Notes: generated by a model not told the origin, from the sequence alone. A DNA stretch of 42,579 nt from Myxococcales bacterium (GCA_013215605.1 JABSQW010000022.1:33119-75697); one strand, 5' to 3'. Counted from the stretch's first letter, positions 32,031-40,824 are shown. A program made the numbers and translations.

Positions 32031-33143
32031 CTACCAGTGCTCGCCGCCGGTCCGCGCGGCGTGCACCGTCTCGACGAACTCCCGGCTGCGCTCGAAGACC
32101 GCGCTGGGGTCGCGCTGCAGACTTCCTCCCACCAGCAACATCGCCTCGTCGCCGTAGAAGCCGAGCACGTCGGCCACCGTGTCGAGTTCGATGCCCCCCG
32201 CCGGCACGGGGAGGGACGTCTCGATGTCCCCCCACTTTCCGGTAAGGCGCTCGGCCGTGGTGCGACAGCTCTCTTCCGAGACGGGAAAGCGACTCTGGTG
32301 GTGGAGGAAGATCACCGCGTCCGCGCCAAAGAGCCGGTAGAGCTTGCCGAAGAGCAGCTCGGGGGCGATGCGGATCGAGCCGGAGAACGCCGGATGGGCG
32401 AGCACGGGCACGGACGCGCGCTGCTGGCAGAGCTCCCAGAACACCGGCAGGCCGATCAGCATCGGGGATGCCATGACGGCGCGGGCTCCGAGGCGCTGTG
32501 CGACCTCGAGCTGGCGGAAGACCGTGTCCGGCGAGCCGTTCAGGTTGGGGACGTAGAGGGCGAGGTGCCCCGTCTCGTCGGCGACCCGCTCGAGGGCCTC
32601 GAGGCAGGCCTTCACACGGGGCTCGAAGGGGCAGAACGCGTGGTCGGCGAGGCCGTGGTCGTCCTTCACGACGTCGATGCCCGCGCGCGCGAACGTGGCG
32701 GCGAGGTCGGCCAGGGCGTCGGGCGAGAGGCCCATGGGCTTCGCCGCCGTGCAGGTGAGGGGACCCTCGCGGACGCCGACACAGCGGCGCAGCCCCCCGA
32801 TGCCGAAGCGGGGCCCGCCCATCGAAAGCAGGAGGGACGGCGGGAAGTCGACGTCGACGCACTCGACGTCGGAGTGCATCGACGTGTTGCCGAACATCAC
32901 GTTGAGGAGCTGGGAGGGGTCGAAGGCCGTGGTCGCCGCCGGAAATGCCAGCACTGCACGCTGGCCACCCTGGGGGTCTGCCGTGACCTCTTCGACGCGC
33001 CCCAGGATCTCGTTTTCGACGAACGTGTCGGCAATGGCCGAACGCGGGACCTCCACGGTCTGCTCGCGGGCGATGGTCTCGGCGCGAGCCTCGGCCTCCG
33101 TGGCATCGACGTGCAGGAGGTACTGGACCCGGAGCATCTCCAT
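32031..33143 (-). CDS. RuBisCO-like protein (form IV)
   Basis: 370 residues from ATG 33143 (a second ATG two codons later is possible). The RuBisCO large-subunit barrel is clear: LLNVMFGNTS, FGIGGLRR, TCTAAKPMGLS (active-site Lys near 135), GIDVVKDDHGLAD (Lys160 in the carbamate position, then Asp-Asp-His), HPAFSGS, and PAGGIE near 330. True RuBisCO has KPK, KDDE, a loop-6 Lys and GGG; here these are KPM, KDDH, no loop-6 Lys, and GGS. So it is not a CO2-fixing enzyme. Form IV proteins act as enolases or isomerases in methionine salvage or as sugar-acid isomerases and decarboxylases. No methionine-salvage gene lies close by. It is divergent from parE. Confidence 0.9.
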   Translation of the reverse strand: MEMLRVQYLLHVDATEAEARAETIAREQTVEVPRSAIADTFVENEILGRVEEVTADPQGGQRAVLAFPAATTAFDPSQLLNVMFGNTSMHSDVECVDVDFPPSLLLSMGGPRFGIGGLRRCVGVREGPLTCTAAKPMGLSPDALADLAATFARAGIDVVKDDHGLADHAFCPFEPRVKACLEALERVADETGHLALYVPNLNGSPDTVFRQLEVAQRLGARAVMASPMLIGLPVFWELCQQRASVPVLAHPAFSGSIRIAPELLFGKLYRLFGADAVIFLHHQSRFPVSEESCRTTAERLTGKWGDIETSLPVPAGGIELDTVADVLGFYGDEAMLLVGGSLQRDPSAVFERSREFVETVHAARTGGEHW

Positions 33144-33268
33144 GAGCGCGGGGACTGTAGCGAAACGGCGCCTCGGACGGCTTCGGCCCAAGTCTGGCGC
33201 GACCTCCCCGAATCCGTGAATCTCACGGCGCCCCCCCACACACGACACCCCTCCGGACCGGAAGCACC

Positions 33269-35095
33269 ATGGCCCGTACGAAGGTCGCGTACGACGAGAA
33301 CGCGATTCAGACCCTCGATGCGCTCGAACACATCCGCTTGCGCAGCGGGATGTACATCGGACGGCTTGGCGACGGCAGCCACAACCTCGACGGCATCTAC
33401 ATGATGTTGAAGGAGGTGGTCGACAACGCCGTCGATGAATTCATCATGGGCGAGGGCAAGCGCATCGAGATCGAACGCGACGGCGACTCCATCCACGTGC
33501 GCGATTACGGGCGCGGCATCCCCCTTGGCAAGCTCGTCGATTGCGTGAGCCAGATCAACACAGGCGGCAAGTACAACGACGACGTCTTCCAGTTCTCCGT
33601 CGGTCTCAACGGCATCGGCACGAAGGCGGTAAATGCGCTGTCTTCAGACTTCGAGGCGGCGAGCTTCCGCGACGGAAAATACCGCCGTGCGCGTTTCGAG
33701 CGCGGCAAGCTCCTCCACGACAAGAAGGGCAAGGACGGCGAGACAGCGCCCGGCACCGCCGTCCGATTCTCTCCCGACCGCGAGATCTTCAAGGAATTCG
33801 CGTGGAACGAGGAGTTCATCGAGCACCGGCTGCGCTACTACGCGTACCTGAACGCGGGCCTCACCCTCGTCTACAACCGCCGACGTTTTCACAGCAGCCG
33901 GGGCCTGGCGGAGCTCCTGGGCGAGGAGATCGGCGAGGAGCCCCCCCTCTACGACGTCGTCCACTGTCGGCAGGAGCGCATCGAGTTCGCGTTCACCCAC
34001 ACGAACAACTACGGCGAGAACTACTACAGCTTCGTGAACGGGCAGTACACGAACGACGGCGGAACGCACCAGAGCGCGTTTCGCGAGGGTCTCCTCAAGG
34101 GCGTGAACGAGTTCGCCAAGGCCAGCTTCTCCGGCGAAGACGTGCGCGATGGCCTCATCGGAGCGATCGCGGTGAAGCTCAAGGACCCCGTCTTCGACAG
34201 TCAGACGAAGAACAAGCTCGGCTCGACCGACGTTCGCGCCTGGGTCGTGCCGGCGGTGCGCAAGCAGGTGGTGCTGTGGCTGCACCAGAACCCGCAGGCG
34301 GCAGAGGCTGCCGTCGAGAAGATCAAGGCCAACGAGAAGGTCCGCAAGGAGCTCAACGCCATCAAGAAGGAGGCGCGCGAGCGCGCCAGGAAGGTGGCGA
34401 TCCGCATCCCCAAGCTCACCGACTGCAAGGTCCACTTCGATGACAAGAAAGACCGCCGGGACGCGCGTCGCGAGGATACGGCGATCTTTCTCACCGAGGG
34501 CGACTCGGCGGGCGGCGTGATCGTGCAGTGTCGCGACGTCTACACGCAGGCGATCTTCGCCCTGAAGGGCAAGCCACTCAACTGCCACGGCCTGAAGCGC
34601 GACGCGATCTACAAGAACGAAGAGCTCTACAACGTGATGCGCGCCCTCGGGATCGAGGACGGCATCGAGGGTCTCCGGTACAACAAGGTGGTGATCGCCA
34701 CCGACGCCGACGTCGACGGGATGCACATCCGCAACCTGCTCCTCACCTACTTCCTGCGCTACTTCGAGGAGCTCGTCATCAAGGGGCACCTCTACATCCT
34801 CGAGACGCCGCTCTACCGCGTCCGCAACCGAAAGGAGACGCGCTACTGCTATTCGGACGAGGAGCGTGACGAGGCCGAGAAGGCGCTGCGCGGCCACGAG
34901 ATCACGCGCTTCAAGGGCCTCGGCGAGATCAGTCCGCAGGAGTTCGGCCGTTTCATCGGCGAGGACGCGCGCCTCATGTCCGTGAACGTCCACAACATCG
35001 GTGAGGTGGGAAAACTCCTCGACTTCTTCATGGGCAAGAACTCGGCGGAGCGCAAGAGCTTCATCGTCGACAACCTCGCCACCGACGTCGTCTAA
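33269..35095 (+). CDS. parE: DNA topoisomerase IV subunit B
   Basis: 608 residues. The GHKL ATPase has EVVDNAVDE (about 49-57), DYGRGIP and SVGLNGIGTKAVNALS. The transducer is followed by the TOPRIM domain with EGDSAGG (near 410) and DADVDGMHIR (near 478). The C-terminal domain is present and the length is about that of E. coli ParE. The sequence SVGLNGIGTKAVNALS and the ALKGKPLN segment are like the Bacteroidetes-type ParE rather than the usual GLHGVG form. With ParC it decatenates daughter chromosomes. parC follows 65 bases downstream; the spacer contains a 6-bp GC hairpin (GGCGGC at 35110-35115 with GCCGCC at 35119-35124). Confidence 0.94.
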   Translation: MARTKVAYDENAIQTLDALEHIRLRSGMYIGRLGDGSHNLDGIYMMLKEVVDNAVDEFIMGEGKRIEIERDGDSIHVRDYGRGIPLGKLVDCVSQINTGGKYNDDVFQFSVGLNGIGTKAVNALSSDFEAASFRDGKYRRARFERGKLLHDKKGKDGETAPGTAVRFSPDREIFKEFAWNEEFIEHRLRYYAYLNAGLTLVYNRRRFHSSRGLAELLGEEIGEEPPLYDVVHCRQERIEFAFTHTNNYGENYYSFVNGQYTNDGGTHQSAFREGLLKGVNEFAKASFSGEDVRDGLIGAIAVKLKDPVFDSQTKNKLGSTDVRAWVVPAVRKQVVLWLHQNPQAAEAAVEKIKANEKVRKELNAIKKEARERARKVAIRIPKLTDCKVHFDDKKDRRDARREDTAIFLTEGDSAGGVIVQCRDVYTQAIFALKGKPLNCHGLKRDAIYKNEELYNVMRALGIEDGIEGLRYNKVVIATDADVDGMHIRNLLLTYFLRYFEELVIKGHLYILETPLYRVRNRKETRYCYSDEERDEAEKALRGHEITRFKGLGEISPQEFGRFIGEDARLMSVNVHNIGEVGKLLDFFMGKNSAERKSFIVDNLATDVV

Positions 35096-35160
35096 CGCGC
35101 GGCGAGCAAGGCGGCGAAGCCGCCGTGGGGTGATCCAGAGGCGAAACAAGGTTCGAAAGA

Positions 35161-37140
35161 ATGGCCCAGCTCGAAAGCCTGATGCGGACGAACTTCATCG
35201 AGTACGCGAGCTACTCGATCCTCGACCGCGCGATTCCCGACCTACGCGACGGCCTGAAGCCCGTGCAGCGGAGGATCCTCCACACACTCTTCGACATGCA
35301 CGACGGCCGGTACCACAAGGTTGCCAATGTCATCGGCGAGAGCATGAAGCTCCACCCTCACGGCGACGCGTCGATCCGGGATGCCCTCGTCGTGCTCGCC
35401 AACAAGAACTACTTCATCGACCGGCAGGGAAACTTCGGCAACATCCTGACCGGCCACCCGGCGGCGGCCGCGCGCTACATCGAGTGTCGCCTCACGCCGC
35501 TGGCGCTCGACACGATGTTCAACATGCCGCTCACGGAGTTCGTCGACAGCTACGACGGGCGCACCCGCGAGCCCGTGTTTCTGCCCGCGAAGCTTCCCGT
35601 GGTGTTGATGCTCGGCACCGAGGGCATCGCGGTGGGCATGGCGACGCGCATCTTGCCCCACAACCTGGTCGAGCTCTGGGAGGCACAGATCGGAATTCTC
35701 GGAGGGGAGAAACCACATCTCGAGCCCGACTTTCCCCAGGGCGGGCTGATGGACGTCACCGAGTACGCGGACGGCTTCGGCAAGGTCACTGTGCGCGCAA
35801 GCATCGAGAGCGTGGGCGACAAGACCGTGGTAATTCGCGAGGTCCCCTACTCCACCACCACGGAAAGCCTGATCGCGTCGATCGAGGCGGCGGTGCAGAA
35901 GAACCGCGTGAAGGTCGCTTCGATCAACGACTACACCACCGACAAGGTCGAGATCGAGCTCGTCCTGCCGCGTGGCGTGAACGCGAGCGAGGTCATCCCC
36001 CAGCTCTTCGCCTACACGGACTGCTCTGTCAGCCTCTCGTCGAACCTGGTCACGATTGACGGCCGGCGCCCCGTCGAGCTCTCGGTGAGCGAGGTGCTCG
36101 ACCACTGCACAAAGCAGCTCCTCGAGCAGATCAAGGTCGAGCTCGAATGGGAGAGCTCCCAGCTCACCGACCGCAAGCACTGGCTGACCCTCGAGCAGCT
36201 CTTCGTCGAGAAACGCGTCTACAAGCGGATCGAGGCGGCCAAGACCGAGCAGGCCGTGCGCAAAGGGGTCGTGACTGGCATGCGCAAGCACGAGGCGCTG
36301 TTCGTCCGCCCGATGGTCGACGAGGACGTGAAGCACCTGCTCGATCTGCGCATCCGCCGAATCTCCGCGTACGACATCGAGAAGAACCGCAAAGACATCG
36401 ACGACATCGAGAAGGAGCTCAAGCACGTCGCGAAGAAGCTCAAGCACCTGACGAAGACCACCATCGACTACCTCCGCGGGCTGATCGAGAAGCACGGCGA
36501 CCAGTACCCGCGGCGCACCCGGGTGACGGGCTTCGACGAGATCGACAAGAAGGCGGTGGCGCGCCAGACCATCAAGCTCGCCTACGACCGCGAGTCGGGC
36601 TTCTTTGGATCGGCAGTGAAGGGCGACCGCTACGAGATCTCCGTTTCCGAGTACGATCTCGTACTCGCGATCTCGAACGACGGCAGCTTCCGCGTTATGC
36701 CTCCGACGGAGAAGGTGCTGCTGCCCGGGCGAGTGATCCACTGCGCGGTATTCGACCCCGAGAAGGGTTTCGAGTGCACCGTGGTCTACCGCGACAAGTT
36801 GAAAATGGCGTTCGGCAAGCGGATCCACATCCACAAGTTCATCCGCAACCGCGAGTACCAACTCATCAAGGACAAGCGGGGCAAGATCGACCTGCTGATT
36901 CCGCCGGGCACGGAGGGCATGGTCTCGATGGACTTCGTGCCTGCTCTGCGGCAGCGCTCGAAGACCGGGAAGTTCGACCTCGGGACGCTCGAGCCCACGG
37001 GCGTGGCGGCTCGCGGCACCCGACTCGCCCCGAAGCCGGTGAAGTCGCTCAAGCACGCGGCGAAGAAACGCAAGGTGACGAAGAAGAAGACCCGCCGGGG
37101 CGCTCCGCCGAGCGACGGCGAGCAGTCCTCGCTGTTCTGA
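35161..37140 (+). CDS. parC: DNA topoisomerase IV subunit A
   Basis: 659 residues. The winged-helix and breakage core holds DGLKPVQRRIL (30-40), KLHPHGDASIRDAL (63-76), and AARYIECRLTPLA with catalytic Tyr106. A coiled-coil region (about 380-450, many Lys, Ile and Glu) and a short C-terminal beta region follow, so the C-terminal pinwheel is reduced relative to E. coli ParC (752). The extreme C-terminus is basic (KKRKVTKKKTRR) and then ends QSSLF, matching the Qxx[LM]F pattern of beta-clamp binding peptides. At the quinolone-contact position equivalent to GyrA Ser83 the residue is Ala70; the Asp87 equivalent is kept as Asp74. Confidence 0.95.
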   Translation: MAQLESLMRTNFIEYASYSILDRAIPDLRDGLKPVQRRILHTLFDMHDGRYHKVANVIGESMKLHPHGDASIRDALVVLANKNYFIDRQGNFGNILTGHPAAAARYIECRLTPLALDTMFNMPLTEFVDSYDGRTREPVFLPAKLPVVLMLGTEGIAVGMATRILPHNLVELWEAQIGILGGEKPHLEPDFPQGGLMDVTEYADGFGKVTVRASIESVGDKTVVIREVPYSTTTESLIASIEAAVQKNRVKVASINDYTTDKVEIELVLPRGVNASEVIPQLFAYTDCSVSLSSNLVTIDGRRPVELSVSEVLDHCTKQLLEQIKVELEWESSQLTDRKHWLTLEQLFVEKRVYKRIEAAKTEQAVRKGVVTGMRKHEALFVRPMVDEDVKHLLDLRIRRISAYDIEKNRKDIDDIEKELKHVAKKLKHLTKTTIDYLRGLIEKHGDQYPRRTRVTGFDEIDKKAVARQTIKLAYDRESGFFGSAVKGDRYEISVSEYDLVLAISNDGSFRVMPPTEKVLLPGRVIHCAVFDPEKGFECTVVYRDKLKMAFGKRIHIHKFIRNREYQLIKDKRGKIDLLIPPGTEGMVSMDFVPALRQRSKTGKFDLGTLEPTGVAARGTRLAPKPVKSLKHAAKKRKVTKKKTRRGAPPSDGEQSSLF

Positions 37141-37142
37141 GC

Positions 37143-37299
37143 TGCCAAACCGCCCGCCAGCGAAACTTTGGCGAAACCTGGGGGGCGTTGGTACTTCCCG
37201 AGCGCAGAATGCCGAAATACGATGCGCCCTGCCCGGGAAGTACCAACGCCCCCCAGATTTCGCCGAGTTTCGCCGAGTTTTGCGCAAGTTTCGTTGGCA
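37143..37299. repeat. Palindromic intergenic element (MITE- or REP-like), 157 bp
   Basis: A perfect 23-bp inverted repeat (CTGGGGGGCGTTGGTACTTC followed by CCG, 37178-37200; its reverse complement at 37234-37256) flanks a 33-base loop. The outer parts continue the symmetry imperfectly: GCGAAACTTTGGCGAAAC on the left matches GGCGAAACTCGGCGAAAT read from the right, and TGCCAA (37143) and TTGGCA (37294-37299) close the ends. On the right TTTCGCCGAG is repeated in tandem. It begins two bases after the parC stop. It could be a non-autonomous transposon or a repeated extragenic hairpin, and would also end parC transcription as RNA. Confidence 0.75.
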
Positions 37300-37367
37300 C
37301 CGGATAGGCGGTCCGCCGATAGGCTAGGGAGAGCTGCGTCGTCGGGACGCGGCGGCGGAGGGCATCG

Positions 37368-39608
37368 GTGCAGAGCCGCGCCGAGATCATAGAGGCCAAC
37401 CTCGACCGTCTGTTGCGCGAAGCGACTCCGGCGGCGCGGCGCAAGAGATCCGACGAGCCGCTCCGCCCGGGCGGGCGGCTGTGCGTTCGCGACGCCCTTG
37501 CTTTGTTCGAAGACCAGGTGGCGAGCCGCGTGCTCGATGTGGTGGCGCGCGAGCTCAAGCAGCAGGGCCTCTCCTACTACACGATCTCGAGCGCCGGCCA
37601 TGAGCAGAACGCCGCACTCGGCGCGCTGCTACGGCCGACTGATCCGTGCTTCCTCCACTACCGCTCCGGCGCGCTGATGATGGCGCGCTCCCGTTTCGTC
37701 CCCGATGTCGACCCGATCCTCGACAGCCTGCTGTCGCTATGCGCCTCCGCGGACGACCCCATCGCCGGCGGGCGCCACAAGGTGTGGGGCAGCCGGGATC
37801 TCTGGGTGCCCCCGCAGACCAGCACCGTCGGATCGCATCTCCCGAAGGCGATGGGCACCGCGTTCGCGCTCGGGCGCGCGCGGCGACTCGGCATCGACAC
37901 CGGACTTCCGGACGACGCGATCACGGTCTGCTCGTTCGGCGATGCGTCGTCGAACCAGGCCGTGTCGCTCGCGGGGATCAACGCCGCGCGTTTCGCCCAG
38001 CGCTGCGGCAGTCCGGTGCCCGTGCTGTTCGTCTGCGAGGACAACGGTATCGGGATCTCGGTGGAGACACCCGCGCGCTGGATCGAGGAGAGCTTCGGAC
38101 ACGTCCCGTACCTCCGCTACCTGCGGGCCTCCGGGGCCATCGACGACGTATGGGAGGCCGTGGCCGACGCGATCGACACGTGCCGAACGTCGCGTTCTCC
38201 GGTCTTCCTTCACCTCGACACGGTGCGTCTGCTCGGTCACGCGGGCAGCGACGTCGAGACCCAGTACCACAGCCTCGAGGAGATCGAGGAAACCGAAGCG
38301 CGAGACCCCCTTCTCGCAAATGCGAGACGCCTGATCGAGACCGGAGCGGCAAAGCCCGCCGAACTCGCGGCGACCGTGGCTGCCATCCGCTCGCGCGCGC
38401 GCGAGCTCGCTCGCGAGGTTGTAACGCGCCCCAAGCTCGTGACGCGAGCGGAGGTGATGTCCCCCCTCGGCCGCTACGACGCGAACCTCGTGCGCGCGAG
38501 CGCGGAAGCCGAACCCGACGCGCGCGACCGCAGCCTCGTGTGGTCGGGGCGCCCGCCGGAAGAGGCGTCGATTCCCGCTCGCCGCACCCTCGCCGCCTAT
38601 ATCGGAGCAGCACTCAGCGACGAGATGATTCGCCGCCCCGAGATGCTCGTCTTCGGCGAAGACGTGGGCCGCAAGGGCGGCGTGTACGGAGTGACGAACG
38701 GCCTGCAGGCGCGCTTCGGCTCGGGGCGCGTTTTCGATACGCTCCTCGACGAGACGAGCATCCTCGGCGTCGCCCAGGGCGCGGGACTCGTGGACCTGCT
38801 TCCCGTTCCCGAGATCCAATACCTCGCCTATCTCCACAACGCCCTCGACCAGCTGCGCGGGGAGGCATGCTCGCTGTCGTTCTTCTCCGCCGGGCAGTAC
38901 TCGAATCCGATGGTCGTCCGCGTGGCCGGCCTCGCCTTTCAGAAGGGATTCGGCGGGCACTTCCACAACGACAATTCGATTGGTGCGCTTCGCGACATCC
39001 CCGACTTGATGCTCGTGACTCCGTCCCGCGGCGACGACGCGGCGCGGCTGCTGCGCGGCGCTCTCGCCGTGGCGAAGGAGTGCGGCCGCGTGGTGGTCTT
39101 CCTCGAACCCATCGCCCTCTACCACGAGAAGGATCTCTACGAGACGGGCGACGGTCGTTGGCTGTTCGACTACCCGACACCCGGAAGTGCCCTCCTCCCC
39201 GGAGAGCTCGGCGTCTACTTCTCCGAGTGCCGCGACGTGCTGCTCGTGAGCTACGCGAACGGTCTGCGCTTCTGTCTGCGCGCCGCTCGGCGACTCGCCC
39301 ACGAGCACGGTGTCCGAGCGCGCGTGATCGACCTGCGCTGGCTCGCCCCTCTCGACATCGACGGAGTTGCGAAGCACGCGGCCGAGTGCGAAGGGGTGCT
39401 CGTCGTGGACGAGTGCCGCGCCACGGGGGGCGGTGTCGCTGACGCCATCGTCGCCGGACTCGTCGAAGGCGGGGTGCGCGTCGCGGTCCGCTCCGTGCGA
39501 TCCGCCGATTCCTACGTTCCGCTCGGTCCCGCGACCGATGCCGTCCTGCTTGGCGAGGACCAGATCGTGGCGGGCGCGCTGGCACTGTGCGAGGCCGGAG
39601 CGTCCTAG
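37368..39608 (+). CDS. Fused alpha-beta E1 subunit of a 2-oxoacid dehydrogenase
   Basis: 746 residues, GTG start preceded by GGAGGG. The N-terminal half is a TPP-dependent E1-alpha: SSAGHEQNAALGAL, STVGSHLPKAMGTAFALG near 155-175, and the TPP site FGDASSNQ (near 187) to VCEDNGIGIS (near 223). The C-terminal half (from about 403, RRTLAAYIGAALSDEM) is E1-beta with FGEDVGRKGGVYGVT, ETSILGVAQGAGL and FHNDNSIGALRDIPD. It should decarboxylate a 2-oxoacid (branched-chain or pyruvate-like) and hand the acyl group to a lipoylated E2. No E2 or E3 is in the window. Fused forms are known in Bacteroidetes and various other groups. Confidence 0.9.
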   Translation: MQSRAEIIEANLDRLLREATPAARRKRSDEPLRPGGRLCVRDALALFEDQVASRVLDVVARELKQQGLSYYTISSAGHEQNAALGALLRPTDPCFLHYRSGALMMARSRFVPDVDPILDSLLSLCASADDPIAGGRHKVWGSRDLWVPPQTSTVGSHLPKAMGTAFALGRARRLGIDTGLPDDAITVCSFGDASSNQAVSLAGINAARFAQRCGSPVPVLFVCEDNGIGISVETPARWIEESFGHVPYLRYLRASGAIDDVWEAVADAIDTCRTSRSPVFLHLDTVRLLGHAGSDVETQYHSLEEIEETEARDPLLANARRLIETGAAKPAELAATVAAIRSRARELAREVVTRPKLVTRAEVMSPLGRYDANLVRASAEAEPDARDRSLVWSGRPPEEASIPARRTLAAYIGAALSDEMIRRPEMLVFGEDVGRKGGVYGVTNGLQARFGSGRVFDTLLDETSILGVAQGAGLVDLLPVPEIQYLAYLHNALDQLRGEACSLSFFSAGQYSNPMVVRVAGLAFQKGFGGHFHNDNSIGALRDIPDLMLVTPSRGDDAARLLRGALAVAKECGRVVVFLEPIALYHEKDLYETGDGRWLFDYPTPGSALLPGELGVYFSECRDVLLVSYANGLRFCLRAARRLAHEHGVRARVIDLRWLAPLDIDGVAKHAAECEGVLVVDECRATGGGVADAIVAGLVEGGVRVAVRSVRSADSYVPLGPATDAVLLGEDQIVAGALALCEAGAS

Positions 39609-39693
39609 CAGGTACTGCCCGCGGTGACCGCCTGCGGGAGCCGGCTATGGCGGGTAAGCGACCTCGAGCTCTTCTTCCGAACGGGGGGACGAG

Positions 39694-40824
39694 CTACCAG
39701 CCCTCGAAGAGTCCGCCGTCGAACCAGTCCCAGAGGAGATACGCGACCACCCGCGTCGGCCGGCTGCCCGTGCGGGTGAGCGGGATGCGGACGCCGGCGC
39801 TGAGCATGAGGTGCTGGCGGCGGCTCAAGGTCATCTGAAGCTGCGGGACCAGGTCCGCGTCGAACGTATTCGCACCGGCCCGGGGAAGTCCTCCCGTGCC
39901 GATGAACTCGATCATGGGAGTAAAGACGCGACCGAAGCCGCTGTCCTGTGCAAAGCTCCAGCCGAGCGCAGCGCGGCCCTGCACCTCCACGTCGGCGCGG
40001 TCGCGGTCCACCGGGATCTCTCCCAGCAGCTGAACCTGCAGGAAGCCGTCGCCGGCGAAGATCTGCGCAGCCGCGAGGTACGGCTCGAAGACCGTCGTGC
40101 CCTTCCCGAGCCCATCGTCCTCGTCGCCGCTCGGGAACACCACCTCGGCGCCCGCACTCAGAATGTTCCCGCGTTCGAGGCTGTGGGTGAGCACGTGCTT
40201 CACACCCACCGAGACATCGCCGACGCCCCCGCTCGTGCCGCCTGCCGGTGACTGATCGCGCGCGCGGAAGGGCAACCCGAGCTCGATTTGGCTCTTCGGC
40301 CCGATGCGCTTCTCGTAGAGGAGCTTCACGCGCACATCGCGCTCGCGATTCGCATTCGCATCTACGGTGATCGCCGCCTCGTCTTCGGGATACGCCTTCT
40401 CAGTGAACTGCGCGCGCGGCAGGTTGAGTTCGCCACGCGGCCAACGCGTATCGGTGCAGAAGAGCCGCAGGTAGGCGAGCGCCGCTCGGATCCCATCCTC
40501 ACCGAGAACCTGTCCGTACGCCGGCATGATCGGGCTGAAGGCGCGCACCAGCCCGCCCTCGTGAGCCACGGCGAAGAAGTCGGCGTCGGGCTCGCGGGTC
40601 ACGAAGCTGCAGTCCGCGAAGTCGGGCATCTCGATCGAGTAGAGGCGCTTCCCAGGCTCCCCCGTGCCGTCCCTGCCGTGGCAGGTGGCGCAGTTCGTTT
40701 GATAGATGCGCTCGCCGTCGGGCGCCGGGTCCTGCGGCGCGGTCGGCTCCGCGGCGTGCAGGCGCGCGACGGCGAGAAGCACAGCGGCAGCCGCGGCACT
40801 GCCGCGCTTCGAAGCGATCGCCAT
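39694..40824 (-). CDS. c-type cytochrome fused to an outer-membrane beta-barrel-like domain
   Basis: 376 residues from ATG 40824, chosen because a signal peptide (AAAAAVLLAVARLHAAEP) begins there; the open frame extends upstream to 41067 without coding signs. After the leader comes one cytochrome c domain with IYQTNCATCHGRDGTGEP (haem site near residue 49) and SPIMPAYGQVL, whose Met is the likely sixth ligand. From about residue 150 to the end the protein has alternating short strands (VRVKLLYEKRIGPKSQIELGLPF in two parts, VSVGVKHVLTH, and a C-terminal strand YLLWDWFDGGLFEGW ending in an aromatic residue). That pattern is typical of outer-membrane transporter barrels. Such a fusion would put a haem at the periplasmic mouth of a pore. 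Confidence 0.78.
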   Translation of the reverse strand: MAIASKRGSAAAAAVLLAVARLHAAEPTAPQDPAPDGERIYQTNCATCHGRDGTGEPGKRLYSIEMPDFADCSFVTREPDADFFAVAHEGGLVRAFSPIMPAYGQVLGEDGIRAALAYLRLFCTDTRWPRGELNLPRAQFTEKAYPEDEAAITVDANANRERDVRVKLLYEKRIGPKSQIELGLPFRARDQSPAGGTSGGVGDVSVGVKHVLTHSLERGNILSAGAEVVFPSGDEDDGLGKGTTVFEPYLAAAQIFAGDGFLQVQLLGEIPVDRDRADVEVQGRAALGWSFAQDSGFGRVFTPMIEFIGTGGLPRAGANTFDADLVPQLQMTLSRRQHLMLSAGVRIPLTRTGSRPTRVVAYLLWDWFDGGLFEGW

